Assembly: GCF_016937515.1 (NCBI RefSeq) | Contig: NZ_JAFHKM010000002.1 | Span: 2,413,001 to 2,477,000, forward strand | Source: Cohnella algarum | GTDB lineage: Bacteria > Bacillota > Bacilli > Paenibacillales > Paenibacillaceae | Length of the DNA stretch: 64,000 bases | Reading direction: 5' to 3' | In this document: positions 1 to 9,456 of the stretch, one piece after another | How the letters are laid out: every line of letters begins with the position of its first letter | How positions within the stretch are numbered: the stretch's first letter is position 1 | Translations under genes and position numbers: made by a program | Notes under the pieces: model-generated | Told to the model about the DNA's origin: nothing | Seen by the model: the letters and a program-made list of their open reading frames with translations, nothing else | Database searches by the model: none

Positions 1-38
1 GAGTCTATTGACAATTTATCCCCTTTTTGAGATAGAAC

Positions 39-69
39 AAGGCTCGGACCACAATTGTGTCCGAGCCTT
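39..69. terminator. Bidirectional hairpin terminator
   Basis: An 11-bp perfect inverted repeat (AAGGCTCGGAC and its complement) encloses a short loop that is itself palindromic (ACAATTGT). It lies just downstream of the minus-strand cupredoxin gene and would also stop + strand transcription arriving from the left edge. The following T-run is weak on both sides, so efficiency is uncertain. Confidence 0.6.
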
Positions 70-89
70 TGTGATTTATACACATCGAA

Positions 90-971
90 TCATGTTATTA
101 CTTGAATAGAGGCTGTCATACCGGCCTCTTTATGCCCTGGCAAGGTACATATGACTTGAAAATATCCAGCTTTATCGAAACTTACTACCATACTGTTTCT
201 TTCACCCGTACCCGCATGGATATGAACATTTGTCCCGACAATTTCCAGGTCATGCTCCATCTGACCGTCATTATCGAGCGTTATTTTGATTTTTTCACCG
301 ACGGAGACTTGCATGGAAGAAGGGGAAAAGGAATATTCCTTCGCTTTAACAAGCAACTCTTTGCCTGACAATGGATCGGCTTGCGTTTTTGTTGGCGGGA
401 TCTCTTGATTATGATTAAGATGAGAGTCTGTAAGCGTGTTGGGCCATTCATTTTGGGGCGACAATTGCGGTACCGCCAAAAACATGACTGTCAAGAGAAA
501 CATCGGGTAGGTATTCGATAACAGGGTCGGCCTTTTTTGAAGCTGGCTTTGTTTAATCTCCCCTTGGAGCGTGAGGAATAGGAGAAACAGAATACCGCTG
601 AATAAAATCGACATTAATTTTACTGTATTATTCACATAGGGGAGAGGGATCATGACCATGAGCATTGTCCCCATCATGCCGCCCATAATTCCAGACAATA
701 ACCCATCCATTACAGCCATTAAACTAATAGGCACACCAGAGATTATGCCAATTATGCCCCCTGTAAACACGCTGATCATGGTGGATATAAAGAATTGGCC
801 AGGTAACCAGATCGTTAGAATGACACCTGTAATTAAACCTGAAGTCATCCCGAGAGCCATCGATGCCATCATACCTGCCATGCAACTCAGTTGCTTGCGA
901 AAAGCAAAGATAAACCCTGTTATCCATATGACGAGTATGCCAATCAGACCTCCAAGCAGGACTGTTTTCAT
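90..971 (-). CDS. Membrane protein with C-terminal cupredoxin domain
   Basis: This 293-residue protein has an N-terminal membrane half of about four or five hydrophobic, Gly/Met-rich helices (residues 1-135), another hydrophobic stretch near 150-170, and a C-terminal plastocyanin-like domain (about 205-293). The cupredoxin part shows the type-1 copper ligand pattern: a His in MEHDLE and then Cys, His and Met in CTLPGHKEAGM. It probably exposes a copper site on the outer face of the membrane for copper binding or electron transfer. The gene is divergent from a CcdA/UreH-like transporter, and one dyad operator (1071-1085) lies between them, so both may be co-regulated. The exact physiological partner is not visible. 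Confidence 0.82.
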   Translation of the reverse strand: MKTVLLGGLIGILVIWITGFIFAFRKQLSCMAGMMASMALGMTSGLITGVILTIWLPGQFFISTMISVFTGGIIGIISGVPISLMAVMDGLLSGIMGGMMGTMLMVMIPLPYVNNTVKLMSILFSGILFLLFLTLQGEIKQSQLQKRPTLLSNTYPMFLLTVMFLAVPQLSPQNEWPNTLTDSHLNHNQEIPPTKTQADPLSGKELLVKAKEYSFSPSSMQVSVGEKIKITLDNDGQMEHDLEIVGTNVHIHAGTGERNSMVVSFDKAGYFQVICTLPGHKEAGMTASIQVIT

Positions 972-1070
972 GATATCTCCCCTTCCCGTTGCTACAATCC
1001 TTATGCTTGTCCGTTCTGTTTATGAATCATAAGAAAATTGCAGATCATCTCTTGTTTTTATACTTAAACA

Positions 1071-1085
1071 ACTACATAATGTAGT
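1071..1085. promoter_or_regulatory. BlaI/CopY-type operator, site 1
   Basis: ACTACATAATGTAGT is a perfect 6+3+6 dyad in the divergent intergenic region between the cupredoxin gene and the CcdA/UreH-like gene. The right half-site runs into TAGTAT, a plausible -10 element. It matches eight other sites in this window, one of them in front of a BlaI-family repressor gene. Binding is inferred, not shown. Confidence 0.72.
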
Positions 1086-1113
1086 ATATAAACTGCAAAC
1101 AAGGGTGAAATTC

Positions 1114-1860
1114 ATGTATGCGTTTTTCAGTGAGATCAGCAGATGGCTGAGCTCTCCATTTGCCGATATTGCAATCAACTCCCAAATCGCCTTTCTTGCA
1201 GCCTTGTTTTTCGGATTTGCAGGTTCCGTTGCTCCTTGTCAATTGACTGCGAATTTGGGGAGCATCACTTATTTCGGCAATAAATATATGAACGAAAAAC
1301 TGCCCGGTCTGGAGTTTATCCTGTACCTGCTTGGGAAGATGGCGGTATATTCTACCTTCGGCTTGTTGTTTTGGCTGTTCGGCCAGAGCGCATCCGTTGA
1401 ATCGATCCCTGTGTTTGTCTTTGCACGCAAATTGATCGGTCCGTTGTTTATTCTGATGGGCCTGTTCTTCCTCGGGATCATCAAATTGCGGCGCTTATCT
1501 TTTGGATTCAAACTGGCGTCCTCCGTTCAGCGCATGTCGGAACGGGCAGGAGGGAAATGGGGAGCCTTTCTGATGGGCGTGGCTTTCTCGCTCGGATTTT
1601 GCCCGACAATGGTGCTGCTCTTCTTCGGCTGGATGATGCCTGTAGCGATTCAATCGTCATACGGATTCATTCTGCCGTCCGTATTCGCGGTGGGAACCGC
1701 ATTTCCGTTGCTGCTGTTTTTTGGCATTGTCATTGGGTTTGGTCTGGATCGAACGATAGTCAAAAAGGCCAGACAGTGGGGACGCGTCATTTACAGGGTA
1801 TCCGGTGTTTTTCTGATCGTTCTCGGGATCAGCGACACGATTACGTACTGGGCGATATAA
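1114..1860 (+). CDS. CcdA/DsbD-UreH-like membrane transporter
   Basis: A polytopic membrane protein of 248 residues with about six helices. Helix one contains the APCQ motif and a later helix contains FCPTM; paired Cys-Pro motifs in helices 1 and 4 are typical of the CcdA/DsbD transmembrane electron carriers and the related UreH/SafE-type permeases. It likely passes reducing equivalents, or a metal, across the membrane. ATG 1114 is preferred over GTG 1105 because AAGGG sits about 8 bases before it. Operator site 1 overlaps its promoter region. The family call is firm; the substrate is not. Confidence 0.75.
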   Translation: MYAFFSEISRWLSSPFADIAINSQIAFLAALFFGFAGSVAPCQLTANLGSITYFGNKYMNEKLPGLEFILYLLGKMAVYSTFGLLFWLFGQSASVESIPVFVFARKLIGPLFILMGLFFLGIIKLRRLSFGFKLASSVQRMSERAGGKWGAFLMGVAFSLGFCPTMVLLFFGWMMPVAIQSSYGFILPSVFAVGTAFPLLLFFGIVIGFGLDRTIVKKARQWGRVIYRVSGVFLIVLGISDTITYWAI

Positions 1861-1960
1861 ATCGGTATTGGAATTTTTAAACAAATAGGCATTTTCATTA
1901 GGGCATACACCTTCCGTGACCATAGAATGAGATCAAATTGATCGAGGAGGGATTCGGACG

Positions 1961-2188
1961 GTGTATGATTGGTCAGCAACGAAGCCATATTATCCATCAT
2001 TGCCCTTGTATACAACAAGACAGGAAATGATGCCAGGGGATATGTCTCCGCAAAGTGAAATGATGGCCATGATGAGACAGCACATGATGATGACAACGGA
2101 GATTAAAAGAGTTGTAGACATCATTAACGAAAGATGTATGCGCATGGAAGAAATGATGAAGGGTATGGGACAGAAGATGAGGACGTAA
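1961..2188 (+). CDS. Methionine-rich small protein
   Basis: A 75-residue protein with 17 methionines, arranged as MM and MMM clusters (residues 23-45) and again in an MEEMMKGMGQKM tail. The spacing recalls Met motifs that bind Cu(I), but no known family was recognised and there is no signal peptide. GTG 1961 is the start, with GAGGAGGG about nine bases upstream. It lies between a CcdA-like carrier and a CopC/CopD fusion, so a cytosolic copper-buffering role is an inference from composition and context. Confidence 0.6.
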   Translation: MYDWSATKPYYPSLPLYTTRQEMMPGDMSPQSEMMAMMRQHMMMTTEIKRVVDIINERCMRMEEMMKGMGQKMRT

Positions 2189-2307
2189 ATGCATCTGAAA
2201 ATGTAATTGAACAGCGATAGGTATAAATTATACAGGAGGGTCCAATCAGGCAGGACCATTACTGTATAATTATGAAAGGACCATGACGGGATATGAGGTG
2301 CTGATTC

Positions 2308-2904
2308 GTGAGTAAGTGGTTTCCAAAGGCATACGATTGGTTGATGGGGCCGCTGGAGAAAAAACATTTTCAACATATCCGAAAATCATTGATTCAAAAA
2401 GTAAACGGAGACATACTGGAAATTGGATCCGGTACCGGATTCAATTTTCCTTTATATGAACATGCGAACAGGGTCATCGCAGTTGAACCGGAACCCGTCA
2501 TGCGGCAACTTTCTTTGCCAAGGTTAAGACAAGCCCATGTACCGATTGAAGTGATCGATGCAAGGGCAGAGAACTTGCCTTTTCAAGATAATTCCTTTGA
2601 TTCCGTTGTTTGTACGTTAGTTTTCTGTACGATTCCTGACCCCCATATGGGACTGGAAGAAATCAGACGTGTTTGCAAACCGGGTGGGAAGTTGCTGATG
2701 TTCGAACATGTAAAAGTCGATCACGCTGTATACGGTCCGCTGCAGGAATGGGTGAATCCTGTTTGGAAAAAACTGTGTGATGGTTGTCATTTAAATCGTC
2801 GCACAATAGAGTTCGTCCAACAGGCAGGCTTCAGGATTGTTAACTTGCAAAAATTCTTTAAGGATATTTTTATCGTAATGGAAGTCATGAATCAAAAAGA
2901 ATAG
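2308..2904 (+). CDS. Class I SAM-dependent methyltransferase
   Basis: A 198-residue Rossmann-fold methyltransferase. Motif I is EIGSGTGFN (about residues 43-51), followed by an acidic VEPEP loop that would hold the SAM ribose, and a motif IV region SVVCTLVFCTIPDP. The C-terminal part resembles METTL7/phospholipid-type methyltransferases, but the substrate cannot be read from sequence. The start is GTG with TGAGGTG upstream. It stands just before the copC-copD fusion gene and may be co-transcribed with it. Confidence 0.8.
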   Translation: MSKWFPKAYDWLMGPLEKKHFQHIRKSLIQKVNGDILEIGSGTGFNFPLYEHANRVIAVEPEPVMRQLSLPRLRQAHVPIEVIDARAENLPFQDNSFDSVVCTLVFCTIPDPHMGLEEIRRVCKPGGKLLMFEHVKVDHAVYGPLQEWVNPVWKKLCDGCHLNRRTIEFVQQAGFRIVNLQKFFKDIFIVMEVMNQKE

Positions 2905-2941
2905 TTACATCATTTTACATCACCATTCAGAGGTGCAAAGT

Positions 2942-4873
2942 GTGACAGCAAGATGGTCGTTTACCAAATGGAAACTTAACATGATATCCGTCGCCGTTAT
3001 GCTGCTTGCTTTTTACGGGTTTCCCGCTGCCGCTGATGCACATACGAATTTGGAAAGAACTTTACCTGAAAACGGTATCATTCAGAACACCACCCCGGAA
3101 ACGGTAGAACTCTGGTTCGAAGATCCCGTGAACGTACATTCCGAATCCGTAAAAGTTACAAATCAAGAGGGCAGGGGAGTTTTTCAGGGTAACCCGTTTT
3201 CCGACCCGGCCGACGCCCGGCATGTGATCCTGAATATTGAAGAGAAGTTGAGTCCCGGTGTTTATACGGTTCAATATCATTTCATTACTTCGGACGGATA
3301 CGTAATCAAGGGACAATACAAATTTGAAGTAGGCAAGCCCGATCAATCGACTCCATCGCAGGAAAAATTATTTCAATTGGTAAAGTCGAATCCGGCTGAT
3401 GGTGAAGTCACCCAAACCGAGCCGACGCAAATTGAACTCTGGTTCTCGCAACCCGCCACAGTCACGGCTCTGGGCGTGTTTAATAAAGACAACAATATTT
3501 TTGCCGGACAACCGGTCGCCGATCCGCACGATCCGAAACATATTACTGTACCGTTAGAGAAATCACTACCTCCGGGAACTTATCAAGCAACCTGGTACGC
3601 AGCGCCGATAGATGAAACAGGTTCAGTAAATCGGCAAGAATATGTCGGACTGTTCTATTTTTCGGTAAAAGAAGTCACCACGCTGGTTTCGGATTCAAAC
3701 TTTATGCTTCTGAGACCTTTCTACAATCCAATTGGGCTTAAGCAGATCGCTGATTGGTTCGCTTTTATTGGACTATTATCCTTGGCAGGCGGATCTTGGT
3801 TCCAAACCATAATTGCAGGAACGTCCGGAAATCGAAAACGGTGGAACCTCGTGTCCTGGTCTTTGTATGGAATGAGCGTTACCGGGTTCGTGACGCTTAT
3901 AATCTTGCGTCGATTTGAACTTCCCCAAATTTCATTCTTGGAATTTGTGTCATTAAATTTCGTGTGGATCCCGGTTTTACAAATCTTGTTGATGTCGCTG
4001 GGAGTTTTTTTGCTAGGCCATAAACAAAAGGTCGCAAGCTTCGCAATCGCGATCATGCTCTGGCCCATATCTACCGGTCATGCCACCTATCCGCGTTACG
4101 GGGGGTATTTCGCCGTCAGTTTGGATATTGTCCATTTGCTCGCCGTGTCCGTATGGATGGGGGGTTTATTCGCTCTTTTATTGCTGATGCCCAAAGAAGA
4201 ACCGTTGCCATGGTTGGAACAGAAAGGCCGTAAATTTACCCAATGGGCATTTTGGAGCATGATCCTGATCATTGTGTCGGGCATCATCATGTCTGTTCAG
4301 TATGTGCCGAATTTCACTCTTGGCAGCCTGCTGGCCAGCGATTGGGGTAAGGCTTTGTTGCTTAAAGCGATTCTTGTTGCAACTGTTGTAGGAATTGCCT
4401 ATTGGCAGCGGCGCACTTTGCAGCGCATTTCAGAAAAAGGGCTTATCCGTGTGGTGCGAAGGGGTAGAATCGAACTCTTGTTTGCGCTGATGATTCTTTT
4501 CGCTGCGGCCATGCTGATTGAATCCACGCCAAGCGCAGCAAACCAAGGGATTTATCCGAGAAGCATCCAGAAGGATGATTTAAAATTAACCGTCGACATC
4601 AAGCCGTTAACTACGGAAACGAATGATATTTTTCTTGACTTCATGGGAGCACCTGAATTGAAGCAAGTGAAAGTAAAGATGTTTATGCCTCCGGATTGGA
4701 CCAAAGAAAATACGGCGTTTCCTCTCGGAAATGGGAGATATAAACTGACCGGTAATTTTCTGCACGGATCCGGCAACATCACAATGGAAGTTGAAGCAGT
4801 GAAATCGGATGGAAGTTCTGTTTTATTCCCGGTACGCATTGTAGTTCCTGGCGAACAGAGAATGGATAATTAA
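2942..4873 (+). CDS. CopC-CopC-CopD fusion, copper uptake/resistance
   Basis: A large membrane protein of about 643 residues. After a signal peptide ending ADA, the mature N-terminus begins with His, the usual Cu(II)-binding end of CopC. Two CopC-like beta domains follow in tandem (about residues 35-130 and 145-240); the second lacks the N-terminal His. A CopD membrane domain of about eight helices (270-540), with the motif HLLAVSVWMGGL, comes next, then a YtkA/FixH-like beta domain (550-640). Fusions of CopC and CopD are common in Bacillota (YcnJ type), but two CopC domains are unusual. GTG 2942 is preferred over 2933 because AGAGG precedes it by 8 bases. Confidence 0.88.
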   Translation: MTARWSFTKWKLNMISVAVMLLAFYGFPAAADAHTNLERTLPENGIIQNTTPETVELWFEDPVNVHSESVKVTNQEGRGVFQGNPFSDPADARHVILNIEEKLSPGVYTVQYHFITSDGYVIKGQYKFEVGKPDQSTPSQEKLFQLVKSNPADGEVTQTEPTQIELWFSQPATVTALGVFNKDNNIFAGQPVADPHDPKHITVPLEKSLPPGTYQATWYAAPIDETGSVNRQEYVGLFYFSVKEVTTLVSDSNFMLLRPFYNPIGLKQIADWFAFIGLLSLAGGSWFQTIIAGTSGNRKRWNLVSWSLYGMSVTGFVTLIILRRFELPQISFLEFVSLNFVWIPVLQILLMSLGVFLLGHKQKVASFAIAIMLWPISTGHATYPRYGGYFAVSLDIVHLLAVSVWMGGLFALLLLMPKEEPLPWLEQKGRKFTQWAFWSMILIIVSGIIMSVQYVPNFTLGSLLASDWGKALLLKAILVATVVGIAYWQRRTLQRISEKGLIRVVRRGRIELLFALMILFAAAMLIESTPSAANQGIYPRSIQKDDLKLTVDIKPLTTETNDIFLDFMGAPELKQVKVKMFMPPDWTKENTAFPLGNGRYKLTGNFLHGSGNITMEVEAVKSDGSSVLFPVRIVVPGEQRMDN

Positions 4874-4899
4874 TAGGTATGAAATTGTGGGGGATCCTT

Positions 4900-5484
4900 T
4901 TAAATTTTCAACCTGCGGGTGCGCAAAGAAAGATAATAGGCGGTGCCGATCGATGCGATGCTGAGCCAGAACGTAAAGTAACCGATTTGTGCCGTATATT
5001 GATTGAGCACTCCGTACCTGGGCATCATGCCAAATAAATAGTCGATGATGTCATTATGCAAGGTCCACACCGCCACTGCCGCCAAATGCCAGGGTTTGAT
5101 CCGGTAGCAAGGCGAATACAGCACGCCCTGTAAGGCCATTGCGCCGTGGGAAGCGATCAGCATGTATCCCTGCCATGACAGTTCGGACGTGACAATCAGC
5201 ACCAGCAGATTCATGACAACGGCCCAGATTCCGTATTTGATTAAGGTGACCAGGGCCAGCGCCTCCACCAGCGGCCAATTTTTCCCCATTAAAAAAGCAA
5301 TAAGAACAAAAACAAAGAAGAGACTCGCGGTCGGGCTGTCCGGAACAAATATCAAAAAACGCGCAGGCGTTTCCCTCAATTGCACCCCATACCATAAATA
5401 ACCGTAAATGGTCCCAAAGGCATTCACAATCAGAAGAGTGAATAAAAACCATTTTTGTCGCATGATGTGCAGGAATATTGCCAT
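4900..5484 (-). CDS. DUF1405 (YpjA-like) membrane protein
   Basis: A 194-residue integral membrane protein with about six helices that matches the DUF1405/YpjA family by overall pattern, including W-G-LRETP near the first loop and HNDIIDYLFGMMPRYG near the C-terminus. Function is not known. ATG 5484 has AGGAG seven bases upstream on the minus strand, so this start is chosen over an upstream GTG at 5511. It converges with the copC-copD fusion gene. Confidence 0.75.
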   Translation of the reverse strand: MAIFLHIMRQKWFLFTLLIVNAFGTIYGYLWYGVQLRETPARFLIFVPDSPTASLFFVFVLIAFLMGKNWPLVEALALVTLIKYGIWAVVMNLLVLIVTSELSWQGYMLIASHGAMALQGVLYSPCYRIKPWHLAAVAVWTLHNDIIDYLFGMMPRYGVLNQYTAQIGYFTFWLSIASIGTAYYLSLRTRRLKI

Positions 5485-5646
5485 GTATCCAGCTCCTAAT
5501 AGGTTGATCACGCCAGTATTCAGTATACCATCGTTGCAGCCATAATTACTAAATGGCGTAGTCTCAATTAGACGATCACGTATATTTTGCGCGAAAACGA
5601 CCCATAACTGTCAGAAGAGCTTTCGATCCCGAAGAGAGTGATTCTG

Positions 5647-7850
5647 ATGACCGGTTTACGCAGGAAAGATCTGTTGGTCACATTTTCGGCGGCTTTTGCT
5701 TTTATCGTGTATGAAGTTTTTTTATCCCGTTTTTTCTCAGCCGTCATGGAATATCATTATGTGTTCTTGGCGGTATCGCTGGCGACCCTCGGAATCGGCC
5801 TGGGGGGGTCTGTGCATACCGATACGCTGCATGGATCTATAGACGCAGGTTCCAGTGCCTGGGGTTATTTGCACTCACCATGATGGTTTCTGTTGTCATC
5901 ATGTACGTTCTCAGCTATCAGGGGATTTGGTTCTATACCTCGATCAGTCTGTTCCCGTTTGTGGCAGGCGGCTTGCTGCTTGCTTCCATCACGCAAGAAC
6001 AAGGCGATCGTATACGCACGATATACTTTGCGGATCTGGCCGGGGCAGGGGCGGGGGCGGCTGCCTCAATTCCTTTGATGAACATGATGGGGCCTGTTGA
6101 AACCCTATCCTTGATTTCCGCTTTGTTATTTTTCATCAGCTTTGTGCTGGCACTCCATACCATACGAAGACCTTACCAAGCGATGGCATGGATCGTGATG
6201 GTCTTATTGGTTTACAATGCGGTCCGGCCATTTGCCGAGTGGATTCCTTTTCGCGCTTATATGACCAGTCCTTCAAACATTATGGCTTCGGAATCCGGAG
6301 CCAAACTTGTTTTCACGCAGTGGGATGCTTATTCGCGAACGGACGTATACGATGCGGGAGACGGGGAACTACTCTATATCACGCTTGATGGCGGTGCTGT
6401 TTCTCCGATATCCAAGTACGCGGGTGATTTGAAGCAGGTGGATTACTTGCGCTCGACGACCGGTTTTTTGGCGTTTCAAGGAATTGGCAAAGAGCGTGCA
6501 CTGATCATCGGAGCGTGCGGCGGGCAGGACGCGTTGGCCGCACAGATCGCGGGTTTTCGGCAAATCGAGGCCGTCGATATCAATTCTGGAAGCTTCAATG
6601 CGGTGCGCAAGCTTGCCGCGTTTTCGGGAAATCCGTTTGCGGCGCCGCAGATCAAGCCTGTTATTGCCGACGGACGCAGTTATATTCGGCAAACGGAAAA
6701 TCAGTACGATTTAATTTTTTTGTCGCTGGTCAAGAAAGCGTCGGAGAATGGCATGGCGCTGGCTCTAATGGAAAATTATCTTTTCACGCAGGAAGCCATT
6801 GGCGAATATTTGTCAAAATTGAAACCGGGCGGCAGATTGGCCTTTTTGCTGCATGAAGAGAACGAATTGGCCAAAGTGGTGACGGCAACCGAGAGGGTGC
6901 TGGAAGAGAGCGGAGTTGCGGAAACAGAATGGAGCCGACGCATGGCGGTCATCGGCACTTACCAGCATTTGGGCCACCCAGTCTGGGGGATGGGCGGAAG
7001 CCGAATCACACGTCCTCTTCTCTTGATCGGCAAGGAACCACTGTCGGTACAGTCTGCCCGGGAGTTGACCGTGGCCGCACGGAACATGGGACAGATCCCG
7101 ATTCATGTTCCCTATGTATACGACAATTACACATATTTGATGAAGGAGGTCATCCAATCGGAAGACGGTTTGTCCTCAAACAGGGACGACAAACCCTTTT
7201 TTTATAACCGGTCGGACAGCGCTCCGCTTTCCCTGATTTGGTCGCTGATTGTTGTTTTGGCGATTACCCTGTTATTGGTGCGGACAACAAGATATCCTTA
7301 TGGCAGGGCTGTATATTTTTCGGGTATCGCGATCGGGTTTATGGCCCTCGAAACCACCCTCGTTCAAAGGTTAGTTCTACCACTTGCTCATCCTGCTTTG
7401 TCCTTTGTGGTTGTTCTGGGCACCTTGCTGACAGCCGGCGGAATCGGAAGTTTACTTTCCCTTAAGTGGCAGGAGGGTCGACATGATAAAAGGTTTGCAC
7501 CCTTGCTCTGGACCGCAGTCTACGGAATCGTGGCAAACATTGCCATGACCGCGTGGAGCGATGATGTTTTGCATTTGGCGCTTATCTACAAGATCCTCAT
7601 GGCGATGTTGTTGCTCATTCCGCTCGGATTTTTCATGGGCATGGCCTTTCCTTACGGAATAAGCCGAAGTTCTGAACGGCACAGAGCTTTAGGTTGGGCC
7701 ATTAACGGAATTATGACAGCAGCTGGATCGCTGATTTCCGTCATCTTGTCGCTTACATTCGGATTTGCAGTGACCATGGCGGCGGGGGCGGCCATTTATG
7801 GAGCTTTATATTTCCTTCAGCCGGCCCTGGGTTTTGATTTAAGCAAATAA
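5647..7850 (+). pseudogene. Membrane-bound spermidine-synthase-like protein, frameshifted
   Basis: The gene reads from ATG 5647 to a run of seven G (5802-5808), then continues in another frame through to 7850 without loss of homology. One extra G would restore a protein of about 730 residues. The layout is N-terminal helices, a spermidine-synthase-like Rossmann domain (IIGACGGQDALAA, then VDINSG and IADGRSYI), and C-terminal helices. Such membrane-embedded synthase-like proteins are widespread, and their substrates are mostly unknown. The break is in a homopolymer, so sequencing error is a live alternative to true decay. The internal ATG at 5880 only makes the second part look like a complete gene. 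Confidence 0.75.
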
Positions 7851-7878
7851 AAACATTCATGACCCTGCCGGGTCACGG

Positions 7879-7909
7879 CTATGATGAAAATTTCATCGTA
7901 GTCTTTTTT
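7879..7909 (+). terminator. Hairpin with U-run at IS110 left end
   Basis: CTATGATGAAA and TTTCATCGTAG form an 11-base stem with a single mismatch and almost no loop, followed by TTTTTT. The same structure occurs in IS copy 2 (about 37277-37307). It probably blocks read-through from the host gene into the element. Confidence 0.55.
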
Positions 7910-7938
7910 CTTTTCGTGCTATACTTCACAATGAAATT

Positions 7939-8074
7939 GAACCGGCCAGTTCGCGGGTTTTTGCGGTGGTTCGACCCCGTAAATAAAACTGTTCGGACAA
8001 CCTTGAAGCACAGGCTATCGGACTGCGAGTCCGGATAAAAAATTTTCGTTTTTTTCAGGTTGTCTTTCCGGTTC
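7939..8074 (+). ncRNA. Candidate IS110 bridge RNA, copy 1
   Basis: The leader between the IS left end and the recombinase start is closed by GAACCGG (7939-7945) and CCGGTTC (8068-8074). Inside are a GACAACCTTGAA/TTCAGGTTGTC stem and a CGGACT-GCG-AGTCCG hairpin. The equivalent 136-base segment in copy 2 has the same length and only a few differences, while the first 100 bases of the recombinase gene differ far more. IS110 elements are known to use a leader-encoded bridge RNA (IS621) to pair donor and target DNA. Fold and function here are inferred by eye. Confidence 0.6.
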
Positions 8075-8102
8075 ACGATTTCATGTCGGGGAGCGAGTTG
8101 CT

Positions 8103-9345
8103 ATGCTGGAAGCCATACTTGAAAGATGTGCAGGGCTCGACGTACATCAGGAAACCGTCGTCGCTTGCATTCTCACAGGACCACTCGACCGCACACCACA
8201 GAGTGAGATCCGTACATTCGGAACCATGACAGACGAACTTATGGAACTGGGTCAATGGCTTGCCGATGAAGGTTGCACCCATGTCGCCATGGAAAGCACC
8301 GGCGTGTACTGGAAATCAGTTTGGAACGTTTTGGAGGCGTTCGACTACGACTTGATTCTCGCCAATGCCCATCACATCAAGAATCTTCCCGGACGCAAAA
8401 CCGACATGAAGGACGCAGAGTGGATTGCCAAATTGCTCAGATGCGGACTTATCGAAGGAAGCTTTGTTCCCTCCGAAGACATTCGGGATCTTCGAGATCT
8501 AACCCGTTACCGCAAAAAGCTGGTGCAAGACGCCACTGCGGAGAAATATCGCATCCACAAATTACTGCAAGATGCGAACATTATGCTTACTACCCACATG
8601 TCCGATATTTTCGGCAAATCCGGACGATTGCTGCTTCAGAAGATCGTTCACGGCGAGGTCGTCACGATGGAGTTTCTGGAAAGTCACATGAAAGGAGCCC
8701 TAAAACACAAATCTCCTAAACTGCTCCAATCTTTGAACGGCCCCCTCCGTAAACACCACCGGGATATGATCCGATTTTCCTGGGATCACCTCACGTACCT
8801 GGAAAAGCAGATTGGGCTCGTAGAGCAAGATATTCGCCGTCGTATTGCAGACAAGCAAGAAGCGATTGACTTACTGACGACTATTCCTGGAGTGAACGAG
8901 CAAGCGGCATCTGTCATTCTTGCGGAGATCGGCACCGACATGACGCACTTCAAAGACGATCACCATCTTGCGGCTTGGGCAGGTGTCACTCCGGGCAATC
9001 ACCAAAGCGCGGGTAAAAAAACGAATTCGAGCCCGATCCGGAAACAACCACTTAAAAACCGTGCTTTGCGAATGTGCCTGGGCGGCTTCCATGACGCGCA
9101 ACACCAGACTTTCCACGCGCTACTGGAACTGGGTGAAGCGACTTGGAAAGAAAAAGGCGCTTGTCGCTTTAGGACATACCATGCTAAGAATCGTCTACCA
9201 CATTTTGCTGAACAAAACGCCTTACGTTGAGCTTGGAGCTGACTATTTGGAGTGATTCCGACAGGATCGGGAAAAACGCCGCGAAGCTGATATGATTCGC
9301 CAATTGGAATCCAAAGGGTTTGTTATAACGCGCTGTATATCATGA
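8103..9345 (+). pseudogene. IS110 recombinase, copy 1 (frameshift and stop)
   Basis: The protein has the IS110 layout: an N-terminal RuvC-like DEDD domain (LDVHQETVVA with Asp; MESTGVYW with Glu; KTDMKDAEW with two Asp) and a C-terminal Tnp domain with PGVNEQAASVILAEIG and the catalytic Ser in NHQSAGKK (near residue 302). Directly after that motif a run of seven A (9015-9021) shifts the frame; six A would be in frame. The correct frame then continues until an in-frame TGA at 9253-9255, where copy 2 has a sense codon. Two lesions make an inactive copy likely. Confidence 0.85.
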
Positions 9346-9456
9346 ACCTTGGTTTCATCACTCCTTGATCAAGGTCTGCCGAAGGGTAGTCCTAGGTTGT
9401 CGTGTTTTCATTTGCGTTCTTCATTACTGCGAGCAGCGAGATTTTCATAAAAAAAA

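Larger units (their letters stand above)
7850..9456 (+). mobile_element. IS110-family insertion sequence, copy 1
   Basis: The ends were set by alignment with the second copy at 37.24-38.86 kb. Both share AAAACATTCATGACCC at the left and GATTTTCATAAAAAAA at the right, with unrelated flanks outside. There are no terminal inverted repeats, as expected for IS110. The element carries a structured leader, a recombinase gene (8103-9345, broken) and a short 3' tail. Its right-hand A-tract has been hit by a second IS at 9457. Confidence 0.85.
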
